Part shown: positions 1 to 8,912 of the stretch, in pieces | How positions within the stretch are numbered: the stretch's first letter is position 1 | Layout: the number at the start of each line of letters is the position of its first letter | NCBI RefSeq assembly: GCF_001509475.1 | Contig: NZ_LLZG01000008.1 | Coordinates: 1 to 32,020, forward strand | DNA: 32,020 nt | Direction of reading: 5' to 3' | DNA from: Streptomyces regalis | Lineage (GTDB): Bacteria; Actinomycetota; Actinomycetes; Streptomycetales; Streptomycetaceae | Position numbers and translations under genes: made by a program | The notes under the pieces: model-generated | What the model was told of the DNA's origin: nothing | The model's database searches: none | Seen by the model: the letters and a program-made list of their open reading frames with translations, nothing else

Positions 1-63
1 AAGACCGCGCTGAACGCCTTCGACATCACCTTCGACGGCCGCCTCTCTGCAGCCCGTCAGTAA
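1..63 (+). CDS. C-terminal tail of an unidentified protein (partial)
   Basis: The first frame is open from the left edge to a TAA at 61-63 and encodes only 20 residues, ending in GRLSAARQ. The start lies outside the window. A small inverted repeat overlaps the stop (60-66 with 73-79) and could be a weak terminator. The tail is too short to assign a family. It is kept because codon use is normal and the stop is directly followed by non-coding sequence. Confidence 0.45.
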   Translation, partial: KTALNAFDITFDGRLSAARQ

Positions 64-79
64 CCGTCAACCCGGTTAC
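60..79 (+). terminator. Small hairpin at the stop of the partial gene
   Basis: GTAACCG at 60-66 is complementary to CGGTTAC at 73-79 with a 6-base loop. It overlaps the stop codon of the left-edge gene. The stem is short and no T run follows, so termination is only a possibility. Confidence 0.3.
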
Positions 80-366
80 ACCGCTCGTTTGACAGACCCG
101 CCGCCGTGAAGGAAGGCCGCGACGCGTGGCAGGGCAAGGGCTGCTGCGCTCCCCTGTCGCTGGCGTGGTCCCGGCAGCCGAGGGTGAGGGGCACGGTGTG
201 TGCGGCTGTCGCCCTGGCTGCGACTGCTGCAACTCATCACCCAAGGACGGCGACCATGGGCCAGTCCGCAGCACGGCCGGCCACCCAGCGTTGAGCAAAG
301 CGGCCAAGTGAGGCGCAGCGGTGGGTTGTCCCTCGGTGCCTCGGGCGTACGGGGTCGGCTTGAACG

Positions 367-401
367 GGAGAGGGCCCCGGCGAGTGGCCGGGGCCCTCTT
401 C
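367..401. terminator. Strong GC-rich bidirectional terminator hairpin
   Basis: The arm at 367-381 pairs almost perfectly with 387-401 around a 5-base loop (GAGTG), giving a stem of about 14-15 pairs with one G-T. It lies just past the stop of the minus-strand SulP gene (424), so it most likely ends that transcript. The rest of the 64-423 gap shows no convincing gene. Confidence 0.75.
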
Positions 402-423
402 TCGGGCGCGGGAGGAGGCTGGG

Positions 424-1938
424 TCAGTGACTGGCGAGTTCGCCGGTGAGCTTGCCGTGCAGGTCGGCGCTGGGGTCGTTCAGGCCGGTGATCTCGACGG
501 TCTTGCCGCGCTGGCTGTACTTGGTCTCGATCGCGTCCAAGGCGGCCACGGAGGAGGCGTCCCAGATGTGGGCGGCGGACAGGTCGATGACCACATGGTC
601 GGGGTCGGAGGCGTAGTTGAACTGGCTGATGAGGTCGTTGGAGGAGGCGAAGAACAATTCGCCGGTGACCCGGTAGACAACCGTCGTGCCGTCTGGGTCG
701 GTCACGGCGGTGACGTTGGCGAGGTGGGCGACTCGCTTGGCGAAGATGACCATCGCTGTGATCGAGCCGACGACGACGCCGATGGCGAGGTTGTGGGTGG
801 CGACGACGCAGGCGACGGTGACGACCATGACGGTGATCTCGCCGGCGGGCATCCGCTTGAGGGTCTTGGGGGCGAGGGAGTGCCAGTCGAAGGTCGCGAA
901 GGACACCATGACCATGACGGCGACCAGGGCGGCCATGGGGATGTCGGAGACGACCGGGCCGAAGACGATGCACAGCACCATGAGGAACGCGCCGGCGAGG
1001 AAGGTGGACAGGCGGGTGCGGGCGCCGGACACCTTCACGTTGATCATCGTCTGCCCGATCATGGCGCAACCGCCCATGCCCCCGAAGAAGCCGGTGACGA
1101 TGTTGGCGATGCCCTGGCCGATGGACTCGCGGGTCTTGGAGGATGGGGTGTCGGTGATGTCGTCGACCAGCTTGGCGGTCATCAGTGACTCCATCAGCCC
1201 GACCAGCGCCATGGCGAAGGCGTACGGCGCGATGGTGGTCAGCGTGTCGAACGTGAACGGCACGTCCGGCAGGCCCGGCACCGGCAGTGAGGATGGCAGG
1301 GCGCCCTTGTCGCCCACGGTCGGCACCGCGATCCCCGCCGCGACGGTGATGACGGTGAGGATGACGATGGACACCAGCGGCGCCGGGATCACCGTCGTGA
1401 CCTTCGGGAAGAACACCATCAAGGCGAGGCCGCCGATGATCAGCGGATACACGGCCCATGGCACGTTCCGCATCTCCGGAACCTGCGCCATGAAGATCAG
1501 GATGGCGAGGGAGTTCACGAAGCCGACCATCACGGAGCGGGGGATGAAGCGCATCAGCTTGGCCACCCCGAGGGCGCCGAGCGCGACTTGGAAGACGCCG
1601 GCGAGGATGACCGCGGCGACCAGGTAACCGAAGCCGTGTTCTCGGTTCAGCGGCGCGATCACCAGCGCCACGGCCCCGGTCGCGGCCGAGATCATCGCCC
1701 GGCGTCCGCCCACGACGGAGATCACCACGGCCATGGTGAACGAGGCGAACAGGCCGATCGCCGGATCCACTCCGGCGATGATCGAGAACGAGATCGCCTC
1801 GGGAATCAGCGCGAGCGCAACGACGAGGCCGGCCAGGACCTCGGTACGCCACACCTTCGGATCGGACAGCCAGTCGGGACGCAGGCCACGCAGCCGCGCG
1901 GCGGGAGACAGAACGGAAGAAGACAAGGAAACAGGCAC
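424..1938 (-). CDS. SulP-family inorganic anion transporter with STAS domain
   Basis: The 504-residue product is an integral membrane anion transporter of the SulP/SLC26 family, which moves sulfate, bicarbonate or other small anions. The N-terminal part carries a hydrophobic stretch typical of the first SulP helices (LALIPEAISFSIIAGVDP), followed by many membrane segments. The last 90 or so residues form a soluble STAS domain (VIDLSAAHIWDASSVAAL). The GTG at 1938 was chosen because family similarity begins just after it. The frame stays open to 2079, but that extension is Pro/Arg-rich and looks non-coding; neither start has a strong Shine-Dalgarno. A divergent MerR gene lies next door, and a strong hairpin follows the stop. 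The substrate cannot be told from sequence; sulfate and bicarbonate are both plausible. Confidence 0.9.
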   Translation of the reverse strand: MPVSLSSSVLSPAARLRGLRPDWLSDPKVWRTEVLAGLVVALALIPEAISFSIIAGVDPAIGLFASFTMAVVISVVGGRRAMISAATGAVALVIAPLNREHGFGYLVAAVILAGVFQVALGALGVAKLMRFIPRSVMVGFVNSLAILIFMAQVPEMRNVPWAVYPLIIGGLALMVFFPKVTTVIPAPLVSIVILTVITVAAGIAVPTVGDKGALPSSLPVPGLPDVPFTFDTLTTIAPYAFAMALVGLMESLMTAKLVDDITDTPSSKTRESIGQGIANIVTGFFGGMGGCAMIGQTMINVKVSGARTRLSTFLAGAFLMVLCIVFGPVVSDIPMAALVAVMVMVSFATFDWHSLAPKTLKRMPAGEITVMVVTVACVVATHNLAIGVVVGSITAMVIFAKRVAHLANVTAVTDPDGTTVVYRVTGELFFASSNDLISQFNYASDPDHVVIDLSAAHIWDASSVAALDAIETKYSQRGKTVEITGLNDPSADLHGKLTGELASH

Positions 1939-2255
1939 CTGTCGTAGTCGGGCACGCCCTGTCTCAGCAGGCCGGGGCGGCGGAACGGCGCGGGCGGGCC
2001 AGGGCGGCACCCCGCGGGCGGCCCGAGCAAGGCGGACCGGAAGTCTTCGGTGAAGCGGACGCAGCAGGGGCAGCCGCAAATTTCACGCGGCCGGGCTCGT
2101 CTTCAGGGGCGCAGCGTCACGGCGGGCAGGCGGCGGCGTCGGGCAGCATGGTCACGCGCACGCTCTCTCCTGCAGGGCAATCGGATCTTCGCCGGGGGCG
2201 CCGTCGGCCCCGACACAGCAGTGGTGGGGCCGGCAGACCTCCACCATCGAAGACT

Positions 2256-2275
2256 CTACCCTAACGTTAGAGTAG
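2256..2275. promoter_or_regulatory. MerR-type operator palindrome
   Basis: CTACCCTAACGTTAGAGTAG is a 20-bp inverted repeat with one mismatched pair, centred on AACGTT. It sits 62 bp before the GTG of the MerR gene. MerR regulators usually bind such a dyad within an over-long spacer between -35 and -10. Here AGACTC (2251-2256) could be the -35 and TAGGGAT (2273-2279) the -10, which suggests autoregulation. Control of the divergent SulP gene is possible but its start is over 300 bp away. Confidence 0.7.
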
Positions 2276-2337
2276 GGATCGGTGGTCGCACAGGACGCGG
2301 CAGCACCAGGCACACCGCGAAGGGCCGGGGTACGGGC

Positions 2338-2778
2338 GTGGACGACAAGCACATGCAGATCGGCGAAGTCGCCTCGCGGACCGAGCTGTCCCTGCGCACC
2401 ATCCGCCACTACGAGGAGACCGGCCTGGTCGTCCCCTCCGCCCGCTCCCAGGGCGGCTTCCGCCTCTACACCGAGAGCGACGTCGCCCGGCTGATGGTCA
2501 TCCGCCGCATGAAACCCCTCGGCTTCACCCTCGACCAGATGCGCGACCTGCTCGACGCCACCGACCGCCTCGACTCGGACAGCGCGCTCGACGCCGGTGA
2601 GAGGGAAGCTCTGCTGGAACGCGTGCGGATCTACGAGCAAGCCGCCACCGAGCAGGTAGAAAAGCTTCGCGTCCAGCTGTCCCGTGCAGAGGACTTCGCC
2701 GCCACGCTCAACGCCCGTCTGGAGCACGACACCGCGCCGACCGTCTCCGCCGAGCGGGCCCAACCGGTCACCAGTTAG
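2338..2778 (+). CDS. MerR-family transcriptional regulator
   Basis: This is a 146-residue DNA-binding regulator. The N-terminal winged helix-turn-helix is classical (MQIGEVASRTELSLRTIRHY, then GGFRLYTESDVARL and LGFTLDQMRDLL), followed by a coiled-coil dimerisation helix (about residues 90-125). The protein contains no cysteine, so it is not a CueR-, ZntR- or SoxR-type metal or redox sensor; the effector is unknown. The start is the GTG at 2338, five codons before the ATG at 2353; the long upstream open frame is not conserved-looking and runs through the operator. The gene is divergent from the SulP transporter, and the AACGTT-centred dyad just upstream is its likely own binding site. Confidence 0.88.
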   Translation: MDDKHMQIGEVASRTELSLRTIRHYEETGLVVPSARSQGGFRLYTESDVARLMVIRRMKPLGFTLDQMRDLLDATDRLDSDSALDAGEREALLERVRIYEQAATEQVEKLRVQLSRAEDFAATLNARLEHDTAPTVSAERAQPVTS

Positions 2779-2903
2779 TCGTACGGTCACCGCCGCTACG
2801 TGAGTTCGGGGCCCAATCGGCTTCCCAATGGAGAAGTCAAGCCGTGTGGGGGCAGTCATAAACCCCGTTGAGGCCGTTCGTGATCTCTCCTAGGTTGGCT
2901 CGG

Positions 2904-3770
2904 GTGACGATCGAGGTGCCCTACCAGCCGCTTCCGATTCACCAGTCAGACGTGCGCTATGCCCATGGCCCCGACTCCGCCTTGCAGCCCGGCGTGCCCG
3001 TCGGTGAGACGATCGGGTTCGACTGGAGCGACAGCGCGATCTACCCGGGAACGTCACGGAAGTTCTGGGTGCATGTGCCCGCGCGGTACGACCCCACGGA
3101 GCCGGCGTCGCTGATGGTGTTCCAGGACGGATGGTGGTACCTGGACCCTGAAGGGGAGGTCCGCGGCACGATCGTTCTGGACAATCTCGTCCACCGCGGT
3201 GACATCCCGGTCACCATCGGCGTGTTCGTCGACCCGGGCGTCTTCCCGGATGCTGAGGATCCGAGGAACCGCAACACCGAGTACGACGCCTACGACGATC
3301 GGTACGTCAGCTTTCTCCTGACAGAGATCATCCCTGAGGTCATGAAGCACTACTCGATCGCCGAGGACCCCGACCGGTGGGGCATCTGTGGTGGCAGTAG
3401 CGGCGGGAACTGCGCCTTCACCGCAGCCTGGCTGCGCCCGGACAAATTCCGCCGGGTGATCGGGTACTTGTCCAGCTTCACGCAGATGCCAGACGGCAAC
3501 CCGTACCCCGAACTCATCCCCCGCGTCCCTCGCAAGCCGCTGCGCATCTTCATGCAAGCGGGCCATCGTGACCTGCGCTGGAACGAGCCCGAGGCAAACT
3601 GGCTCGCCGACAACCTGCGCGTCGCGGCCGCGCTCGCAGAAGCCGGCTACGACTTCCGCCTTGTCCTGGGCGATGGCGGCCACAGCCCCAACCACGGCGG
3701 TGTCCTGCTTCCCGATGCCCTCCGCTGGCTGTGGCGGTCGGACGATCACCCGGACCAACCGGTGGGCTGA
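2904..3770 (+). CDS. Esterase-D/enterochelin-esterase-like alpha/beta hydrolase
   Basis: The product (288 residues) resembles the Esterase family (enterochelin esterase and related enzymes). The nucleophile elbow is GGSSGG near residue 170, with a late Asp and the His in GDGGHSPNHGG near residue 267 as likely rest of the triad. No signal peptide is seen, so the enzyme should be cytoplasmic. The start is uncertain: GTG at 2904 is preferred because the conserved part (YQPLPIHQS) follows directly, but TTG 2868 and GTG 2880 are in frame. The substrate cannot be told; no siderophore genes are nearby, so enterobactin hydrolysis is unlikely. It stands alone, with 257 bp of non-coding sequence after it that holds only a weak hairpin at 3859-3881. 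Confidence 0.82.
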   Translation: MTIEVPYQPLPIHQSDVRYAHGPDSALQPGVPVGETIGFDWSDSAIYPGTSRKFWVHVPARYDPTEPASLMVFQDGWWYLDPEGEVRGTIVLDNLVHRGDIPVTIGVFVDPGVFPDAEDPRNRNTEYDAYDDRYVSFLLTEIIPEVMKHYSIAEDPDRWGICGGSSGGNCAFTAAWLRPDKFRRVIGYLSSFTQMPDGNPYPELIPRVPRKPLRIFMQAGHRDLRWNEPEANWLADNLRVAAALAEAGYDFRLVLGDGGHSPNHGGVLLPDALRWLWRSDDHPDQPVG

Positions 3771-4026
3771 GGCGCGGCGACTTCGTAGAGGCGACCGTCC
3801 CTCCGCCGTCTCTCCTGCGCCGGATCACCCGCTTCACATGAGCCACGGCCAAGCCAGCCGGCCTGCAGCGGCGCCAGGCCGCGCCGTACCGCGAGGACCG
3901 GCCGGTGTCCTGCCCAGGCGGCCCCGTGCCCGAGACGGACGTGGGACGCTGCCGTCCGCCACGTCACACGTCCTGCTCCGGCGCCACCGTTTCGCAAACG
4001 GATCCGGTACGGCCGCACCGACCGCG

Positions 4027-6966
4027 TCACTCCTCGTCGCGCAGTCGGGCCGCGAGGGAGATGAGCGGTTCGGTGTCCTCGGTGTGGCCTAGGGCGGTCA
4101 GGTGGGAGACCGCCGCGTCGAGGCGGGTGAGGGCGGCGGCGGGGCGTTCCAGATAGATGCCCTCGACTGCGCCCGCGAGGCGGACGCACTCGGCCCACTC
4201 ACCGGCGCGGGCGTCCTGCGGTCCTGGCTCCCCTAGCAGGCCCAGGGCCTTCTCCAAGGCGGCCAGGGCTTCCTCGGACTCGCCCGCGTAGGCGTTGACG
4301 CGCCCGTGTTCGTAGGCCAGGGCCGTGTCCAGGGAGCGCCCCTGACCCTCGTACCCGGCGGCGCGGGCCTCGTCGGCGATCCGGCCGGCGTCGGCGAGGA
4401 AGGCGAGGGCGTCCGTCAAGCCGTCGGGGCCCTGCTGCTGTGTCTGGAGGCGGGCGAGTTCACGCAGGCAGCTGCTGAGCTGCTCGTAGCGCGGGTCCTG
4501 GGCGTGGGCGGCGATCGCCTGGTCCGCGGCCTCGCGGGCCCGGCCGAACTCGCCGGACTCGCCGAGGAGTACGGCCGTCTCCGCGGCAATCATGGCGTGG
4601 CTGCCCGGGTCGTCCTTCCAGTCGGCCGACTCGGCCGCGAGGGCGACGAACTCCGCTGTGGCGGCCTTGAGGTCCTCCCCCGCGTGCAGCGCGCGGGCGC
4701 GGGTCAGGCGCAGCTGGGCGACGAGCCGGTCGTCCAGCTCACCGGCGGTGACGTCCGGTTCGGCCAGCAGGGAGTCGAGCAGGGCGATGCTGTCCTCGAT
4801 ACGGCCGAGGTCGAGGCTGAGCTGGGCCGCGTTGCTGTAGGTGCAGAACGCGTCCGTGCGGCTGCCGCGGCGCAGGTCCAGCTCCGCCGAGCGCGTCAGG
4901 TGCCGCAGCGCCTCGTCGGGGCGGCCCAGGTGCATGCAGGCCTCGGCCAGATCACCGTGGAGGCGGGTGGTGTCGAGCGCGTCGGCCGGCCAGTCGGCGG
5001 CCAGGCGCAAGCCCTCGGTCAGGTCCGCGTACGCGGCCTGGGCATCCCGTAGGCCGAGCTGGAGCCGGCCACGCAGTCCGAGCGTGCGGGGCAGGTGCCA
5101 GGCAGGGCCGTGCGCCTTCAGCCGGTCGAGGAGGGCGCCGATCTCGGCGACTGCGGCGGGCAGATCGCCGGAGATGGCGTAGGTGCTCGCGCGCAGCAGC
5201 AGGGCGCCGGAGATCTGCCCGGCGATGTCATGCCGGGTGGCGAACGTGTGCAGCAGGTCCACCTCGGCGAAGACCGGCGCGACGTGCTCCTCGCTGCCCG
5301 AGGTCTGCAGGCGCAGGGCGAGCGCGGTCACCCGCAGCCGCAGCAGGCGGGCCTCCAGGTCCCGAGCGAGGCCGGGGGTCTCCTCCTGCAGGCGGACGAT
5401 CGACGCGTGGGCGGCGGTCAACGCGGCGGCCTTCGCCTCGGCTCCGTCCGCGCCTTGCGCGGGGAGCTCGGCGCCGGCGAGCAGGGCGCAGGCGCGAGCG
5501 AGCGCCGCGTGGCCCGGCAGGCCGGCATCGTCGTACAGGGCCGCGGCCTCCTCGTGGAGGGCGACGGCTTCGGCGTGTTCGTCCTTCGCGCTCGCCCGGC
5601 CCGCCTCGTCGGCCAGCAGGTCCGCGCGCAGCTGCACGAGCGGGCCCACGGCCGGGTCGTCGGGGTGGGTGTAGTCACGGGCGGCGCTGAGAGCACGCAG
5701 CCGCGCCCAGCAGACGTGTGCGTCCGGGTGCCCCTGCTCCTCCAACTCCCTTGCGTGGAGGATGAGTTCGGGCAGCTCATCCGGGACGGTGGCGGCCGTA
5801 CGGACGGTGGGCGCGGCAATCGGGGCGGGCGGGGCCACGTCGTCGAGGCTGCGGGTGCGCAGGGTCAGTTCCAGCGCGTCCAGGAGCGGGGCGCGGTCGA
5901 GGCGGGATGTGCGGCGGTCGGTGTGGGCCGTGGTCCCGTTGCGGGCGTCGAAGCGGGCGGCGAGGTCGTCGGCGCGGCCCCTCACCTCGGCCCGCAGACC
6001 GGCCACCGTCCAGGTGCGGCCCGGATATCCGGCGGCGGGCAGGTCGCCGTGGCCGAGGCCCTCGACGCGCTGAAGGAGGACTTCCACGCCGGTGAGGAAG
6101 TCGAGCTGGTCCAGCGGCGAGGCGACCTCGTCGAACAGGTTCCGGTTTTCGGCGAGCAGTTCCAGGCCGCGTGCCTCGTTGCCGGTCAGCGCGCAGAACT
6201 CCAGGTGCCGGCCGACCTCCCCGGACATCGAGGGGTTGCGGCGGCAGCCGCGGTAACCGGTGAGGTGCAGTTCGCGGGCCCGGTCGGCGCGTCCGGTGCG
6301 CAGCAGGGGCAGCAGCGCGTACGACAGGGAGCGGGCGGGCTCCTCCTGGCAGGACTCCTTCCCGGCCAGGACGGGCTCCCAGACGCGCAGCGCACGCTCG
6401 TCGTCGCCCGCGGTGAGGTGGTACAGGGCGCGCTCGCAGATCTCGCAGGCCTCGCAGTCACTGAGCCGGGTGCGGGTGCGGCCCGCCCACAGTTCATAGG
6501 CGAGGGTGGTGTCCTCGCCCACGTGGGCGGCGAGCTGGTACGCCTGGCCGTAGTAGGGCTGGAGGCCGAGGCCGGCCTTCTCGTACCGGTCGCGCATCTC
6601 CGTCAGCCACTGGCGCAGGCTGGCCAGCGGTATCTCGGGCAGCTGGCGCAGGGCGTGCCCCACCCACTTGAACCGCCAGTGGAGCATGTGGCGCAGGCGG
6701 TCGTCGAAGACGTCGGGCTGCTCGTCGAAGAGGGTGAGCAGGCGGGCGAAGACGACGGGCGACTTCCGGGGTTCGGAGCCGTAGGTGTACGCCTCCTGGA
6801 GTTCGAGGAGCGCGTGGACGAGCGGGACGGGCTCGGCGAACTGCTCGGCGGCGTCGACGAGTTCCTCGGCGGTGACAGTGCGGGTGCGGCCGTACGGGCG
6901 CCGGTCGTTCTCCTTCAGCGCCTGGTACAGCTCGTCGGTGCTCTGGGGATGGGGTGCGGTGGGCAT
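4027..6966 (-). CDS. Large TPR-like helical-repeat protein, partner of HSP90 homologue
   Basis: The 979-residue protein is almost wholly alpha-helical by composition, rich in Ala, Leu, Glu and Arg. It shows repeated pairs of helices in the style of tetratricopeptide repeats, for example LHGDLAEACMHLGRPDEALRH and AYEHGRVNAYAGESEEALAA. A short Cys cluster (CEACEIC) lies near residue 150. No signal peptide or membrane span is seen, so it should be a cytoplasmic scaffold or co-chaperone-like protein. The ATG at 6966 starts two bases after the TGA of the HSP90 gene, so the two are very likely translationally coupled. The frame is open further upstream but that part lies within the HSP90 gene. Function is unknown; a role as an HSP90 partner is inferred from the operon. 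Confidence 0.8.
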   Translation of the reverse strand: MPTAPHPQSTDELYQALKENDRRPYGRTRTVTAEELVDAAEQFAEPVPLVHALLELQEAYTYGSEPRKSPVVFARLLTLFDEQPDVFDDRLRHMLHWRFKWVGHALRQLPEIPLASLRQWLTEMRDRYEKAGLGLQPYYGQAYQLAAHVGEDTTLAYELWAGRTRTRLSDCEACEICERALYHLTAGDDERALRVWEPVLAGKESCQEEPARSLSYALLPLLRTGRADRARELHLTGYRGCRRNPSMSGEVGRHLEFCALTGNEARGLELLAENRNLFDEVASPLDQLDFLTGVEVLLQRVEGLGHGDLPAAGYPGRTWTVAGLRAEVRGRADDLAARFDARNGTTAHTDRRTSRLDRAPLLDALELTLRTRSLDDVAPPAPIAAPTVRTAATVPDELPELILHARELEEQGHPDAHVCWARLRALSAARDYTHPDDPAVGPLVQLRADLLADEAGRASAKDEHAEAVALHEEAAALYDDAGLPGHAALARACALLAGAELPAQGADGAEAKAAALTAAHASIVRLQEETPGLARDLEARLLRLRVTALALRLQTSGSEEHVAPVFAEVDLLHTFATRHDIAGQISGALLLRASTYAISGDLPAAVAEIGALLDRLKAHGPAWHLPRTLGLRGRLQLGLRDAQAAYADLTEGLRLAADWPADALDTTRLHGDLAEACMHLGRPDEALRHLTRSAELDLRRGSRTDAFCTYSNAAQLSLDLGRIEDSIALLDSLLAEPDVTAGELDDRLVAQLRLTRARALHAGEDLKAATAEFVALAAESADWKDDPGSHAMIAAETAVLLGESGEFGRAREAADQAIAAHAQDPRYEQLSSCLRELARLQTQQQGPDGLTDALAFLADAGRIADEARAAGYEGQGRSLDTALAYEHGRVNAYAGESEEALAALEKALGLLGEPGPQDARAGEWAECVRLAGAVEGIYLERPAAALTRLDAAVSHLTALGHTEDTEPLISLAARLRDEE

Positions 6967-6968
6967 CG

Positions 6969-8834
6969 TCAGCTGTCCTTGCGCAGGGCGTGGGCGAGAA
7001 GGTCGAGGAAGGAGCGGTTGATGAGGCTCGATTCGGCGGGCCTGAGCGGGCGCCGGGACAGCATCGCGGCCTGGCCGTAGAGGGCTTCGGCGCTGGTGCG
7101 GGCCAGCTCGGGCTCGTCGATGGCGACGGCGGTGCGGACCAGCGGGTTGAGCTGGTTGAGGATCAGCTGGGCCCGCGGGGCCTCCTGGCGCAGGGCGCCG
7201 AGGATGTCGCCCCACAGGCCGCCCTCCTGCTCGCGGGCGAGCTGGGAGCGGGTGCGTTCGTGCCGGGCCTCCCGGCTGTCGATGAGGAGGGCGGGGGCGG
7301 AGACGGGCTGGAACGTGCGCAGCGCGACGTCGCAGTCGAAGACGGCGAGGGCGTCGCGGGCCAGGGCCAGGTAGGCCGCGGCGGCCAGTTCCGTCTCCCG
7401 GTCGACGGGGTCGAGGTGGGCGGTGAGGGTCGCCGGGTCGAGGTCGGCGACGGTGGCCTCGGGCCTGATCTCGGGCAGCCGGTGGACCAGTTCACGGTCG
7501 TAGGTGTAGCCGCCGTTGACGACGCCGAGCCCGGCGGCGGAAGCGATCGCGGCGACCTGGCGGAACTCCTCGACGCTCGACGTCACGAGCACGGTGCGGT
7601 GGGTGCGCGCGAACTCGTCGAGGGTGCAGTGCCCGTCGGTGGTCTCGAACGGCAGCCAGGGCAGCAGCATCCGCAGGATCTCGTCGTCGTGCACCGCGAG
7701 CGACTTCACGGCCAGGTGGTGGGCCTGGAGGAAGCGGCCGAGCAGGTCCGGGTCGCTGGCGGCGGCCCGGGCGATCCACGCGCGCAGCCGCTCGGCGAGG
7801 GCGTCGCGGACGGCGGCGAGGGTGTCGTCCTCGTACAGGGACTCGCGGGAGGCCGTCGGGCGCAGGCTCTCGGCGTCGACGACGCAGCGGACGAAGAACG
7901 CCCACTCGGGGAGGATCTCCTCGGCCTGCTCGGACAGCAACATGCCCTTGACGTGCACGCGGTGGCCGTGGCGGCGCCCGGCCGGCACCGTCTCGGGCAG
8001 CACGCAGGCGATGCCCTTCAGGCCTACGGCCGGCAGGTCCAGTTCGATGGTGTCCAGTGGCGTGAACCCGAAGACGTCCTCGCCGTACGCGGCCAGGGCA
8101 CGGGAACGGGCTCCCGGTGTGGGGTACGTGCGCGCCCAGGGGGCGGGCTCGGGGTTGACGGACGCGCCCGGACCGTCCGTGCCACCCGGGCCGCCTGTGC
8201 CGTCGTCGAAGGTCACCGGGTGGCGCAACAGGGAGCCGAAGTGGCGGGCCAGCGCGTGCACCTGGGCCGGGCGGGTCCACTCGCCCGCGTCGGCGCGCGG
8301 TGTCAGCGTGACGGTGGTGCCGGGCCGGGGGCGGGCGGAGGCGGGCAGGGTGCGGACGGTGTAGCTGCCGTCGCCGCGTCCCCGCCACTCCACGGCGGGC
8401 GCGTCGGGGGTGCGGGCGGAGCGGCTCAGGACGTGGATCTCGTCTGCGACCAGGAAGCAGGACAGCAGGCCGATGCCGAACTGGCCGATGAAGTCGGCGC
8501 GCTGCTCGGCGATGCGGTCGGCACGCTTGCTGCTGCGGCCGATCGTGGCGAGGAAGGTGTGCACGTCGGCCTCGGTGAGACCGACGCCGTCGTCCTCGAC
8601 GCGTACGACGGAGCCGTTGGCGTACAGGCGGACGCCGAAGGCGTCGGCGGGGGCGGTCGGTTCGAGGGCGTGCCGGGCGGTCAGCGCGTCCACCGCGTTC
8701 TGCATCAGTTCGCGCAAGTAGACGCGGGGGCTGGAGTAGAGGTGGTGGGAGAGGAGATCGACGAGGCCGCGCAGATCGACCTGGAAGGTGCGGTCGGTGG
8801 CGGCGTGGTGGGCGGAGGTGTCACGCAGGGGCAT
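6969..8834 (-). CDS. htpG: HSP90-family (HtpG-like) molecular chaperone
   Basis: The 621-residue protein is an ATP-dependent HSP90-type chaperone, close in length to E. coli HtpG (624) but divergent. The GHKL ATPase motifs are present: YLRELMQNAVDAL near residue 40 (catalytic Glu and Mg-binding Asn), VEDDGVGL near 78, and IGQFGIGLLSCFLVAD near 115. The middle-domain Arg is probably in TASRESLYED. The C-terminal dimerisation region is present and ends LLAHALRKDS, without the MEEVD tail that eukaryotic TPR co-chaperones bind. The gene is second in a minus-strand operon, 78 bp after the 330-aa gene and 2 bp before the 979-aa TPR-like gene. No clear Shine-Dalgarno precedes the ATG. Confidence 0.9.
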   Translation of the reverse strand: MPLRDTSAHHAATDRTFQVDLRGLVDLLSHHLYSSPRVYLRELMQNAVDALTARHALEPTAPADAFGVRLYANGSVVRVEDDGVGLTEADVHTFLATIGRSSKRADRIAEQRADFIGQFGIGLLSCFLVADEIHVLSRSARTPDAPAVEWRGRGDGSYTVRTLPASARPRPGTTVTLTPRADAGEWTRPAQVHALARHFGSLLRHPVTFDDGTGGPGGTDGPGASVNPEPAPWARTYPTPGARSRALAAYGEDVFGFTPLDTIELDLPAVGLKGIACVLPETVPAGRRHGHRVHVKGMLLSEQAEEILPEWAFFVRCVVDAESLRPTASRESLYEDDTLAAVRDALAERLRAWIARAAASDPDLLGRFLQAHHLAVKSLAVHDDEILRMLLPWLPFETTDGHCTLDEFARTHRTVLVTSSVEEFRQVAAIASAAGLGVVNGGYTYDRELVHRLPEIRPEATVADLDPATLTAHLDPVDRETELAAAAYLALARDALAVFDCDVALRTFQPVSAPALLIDSREARHERTRSQLAREQEGGLWGDILGALRQEAPRAQLILNQLNPLVRTAVAIDEPELARTSAEALYGQAAMLSRRPLRPAESSLINRSFLDLLAHALRKDS

Positions 8835-8912
8835 GGGGCAGTCCGGGGTGAAGGGAACGGCGGAGGTCAGCGGGACCGGCCGAAGACGGGCGGTGACGGT
8901 GTGGCCGGTGGC

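Noticed and set aside
26..1852. Long minus-strand open frame (608 codons) beside the SulP gene
   Set aside because: It is a shadow of the SulP gene in another frame; it is Arg/Pro/His-rich with no family signal.
2152..2859. Minus-strand ORF of 235 codons over the MerR gene
   Set aside because: Shadow of the MerR gene; it crosses the operator palindrome and has no recognisable domain.
3859..3881. CGGCCTG/CAGGCCG hairpin in the 3.8-4.0 kb gap
   Set aside because: Only seven pairs in very GC-rich DNA and far from the esterase stop; too weak to call a terminator.
5095..7080. 661-codon plus-strand open frame
   Set aside because: Antisense shadow of the large TPR-like gene; no domain pattern.
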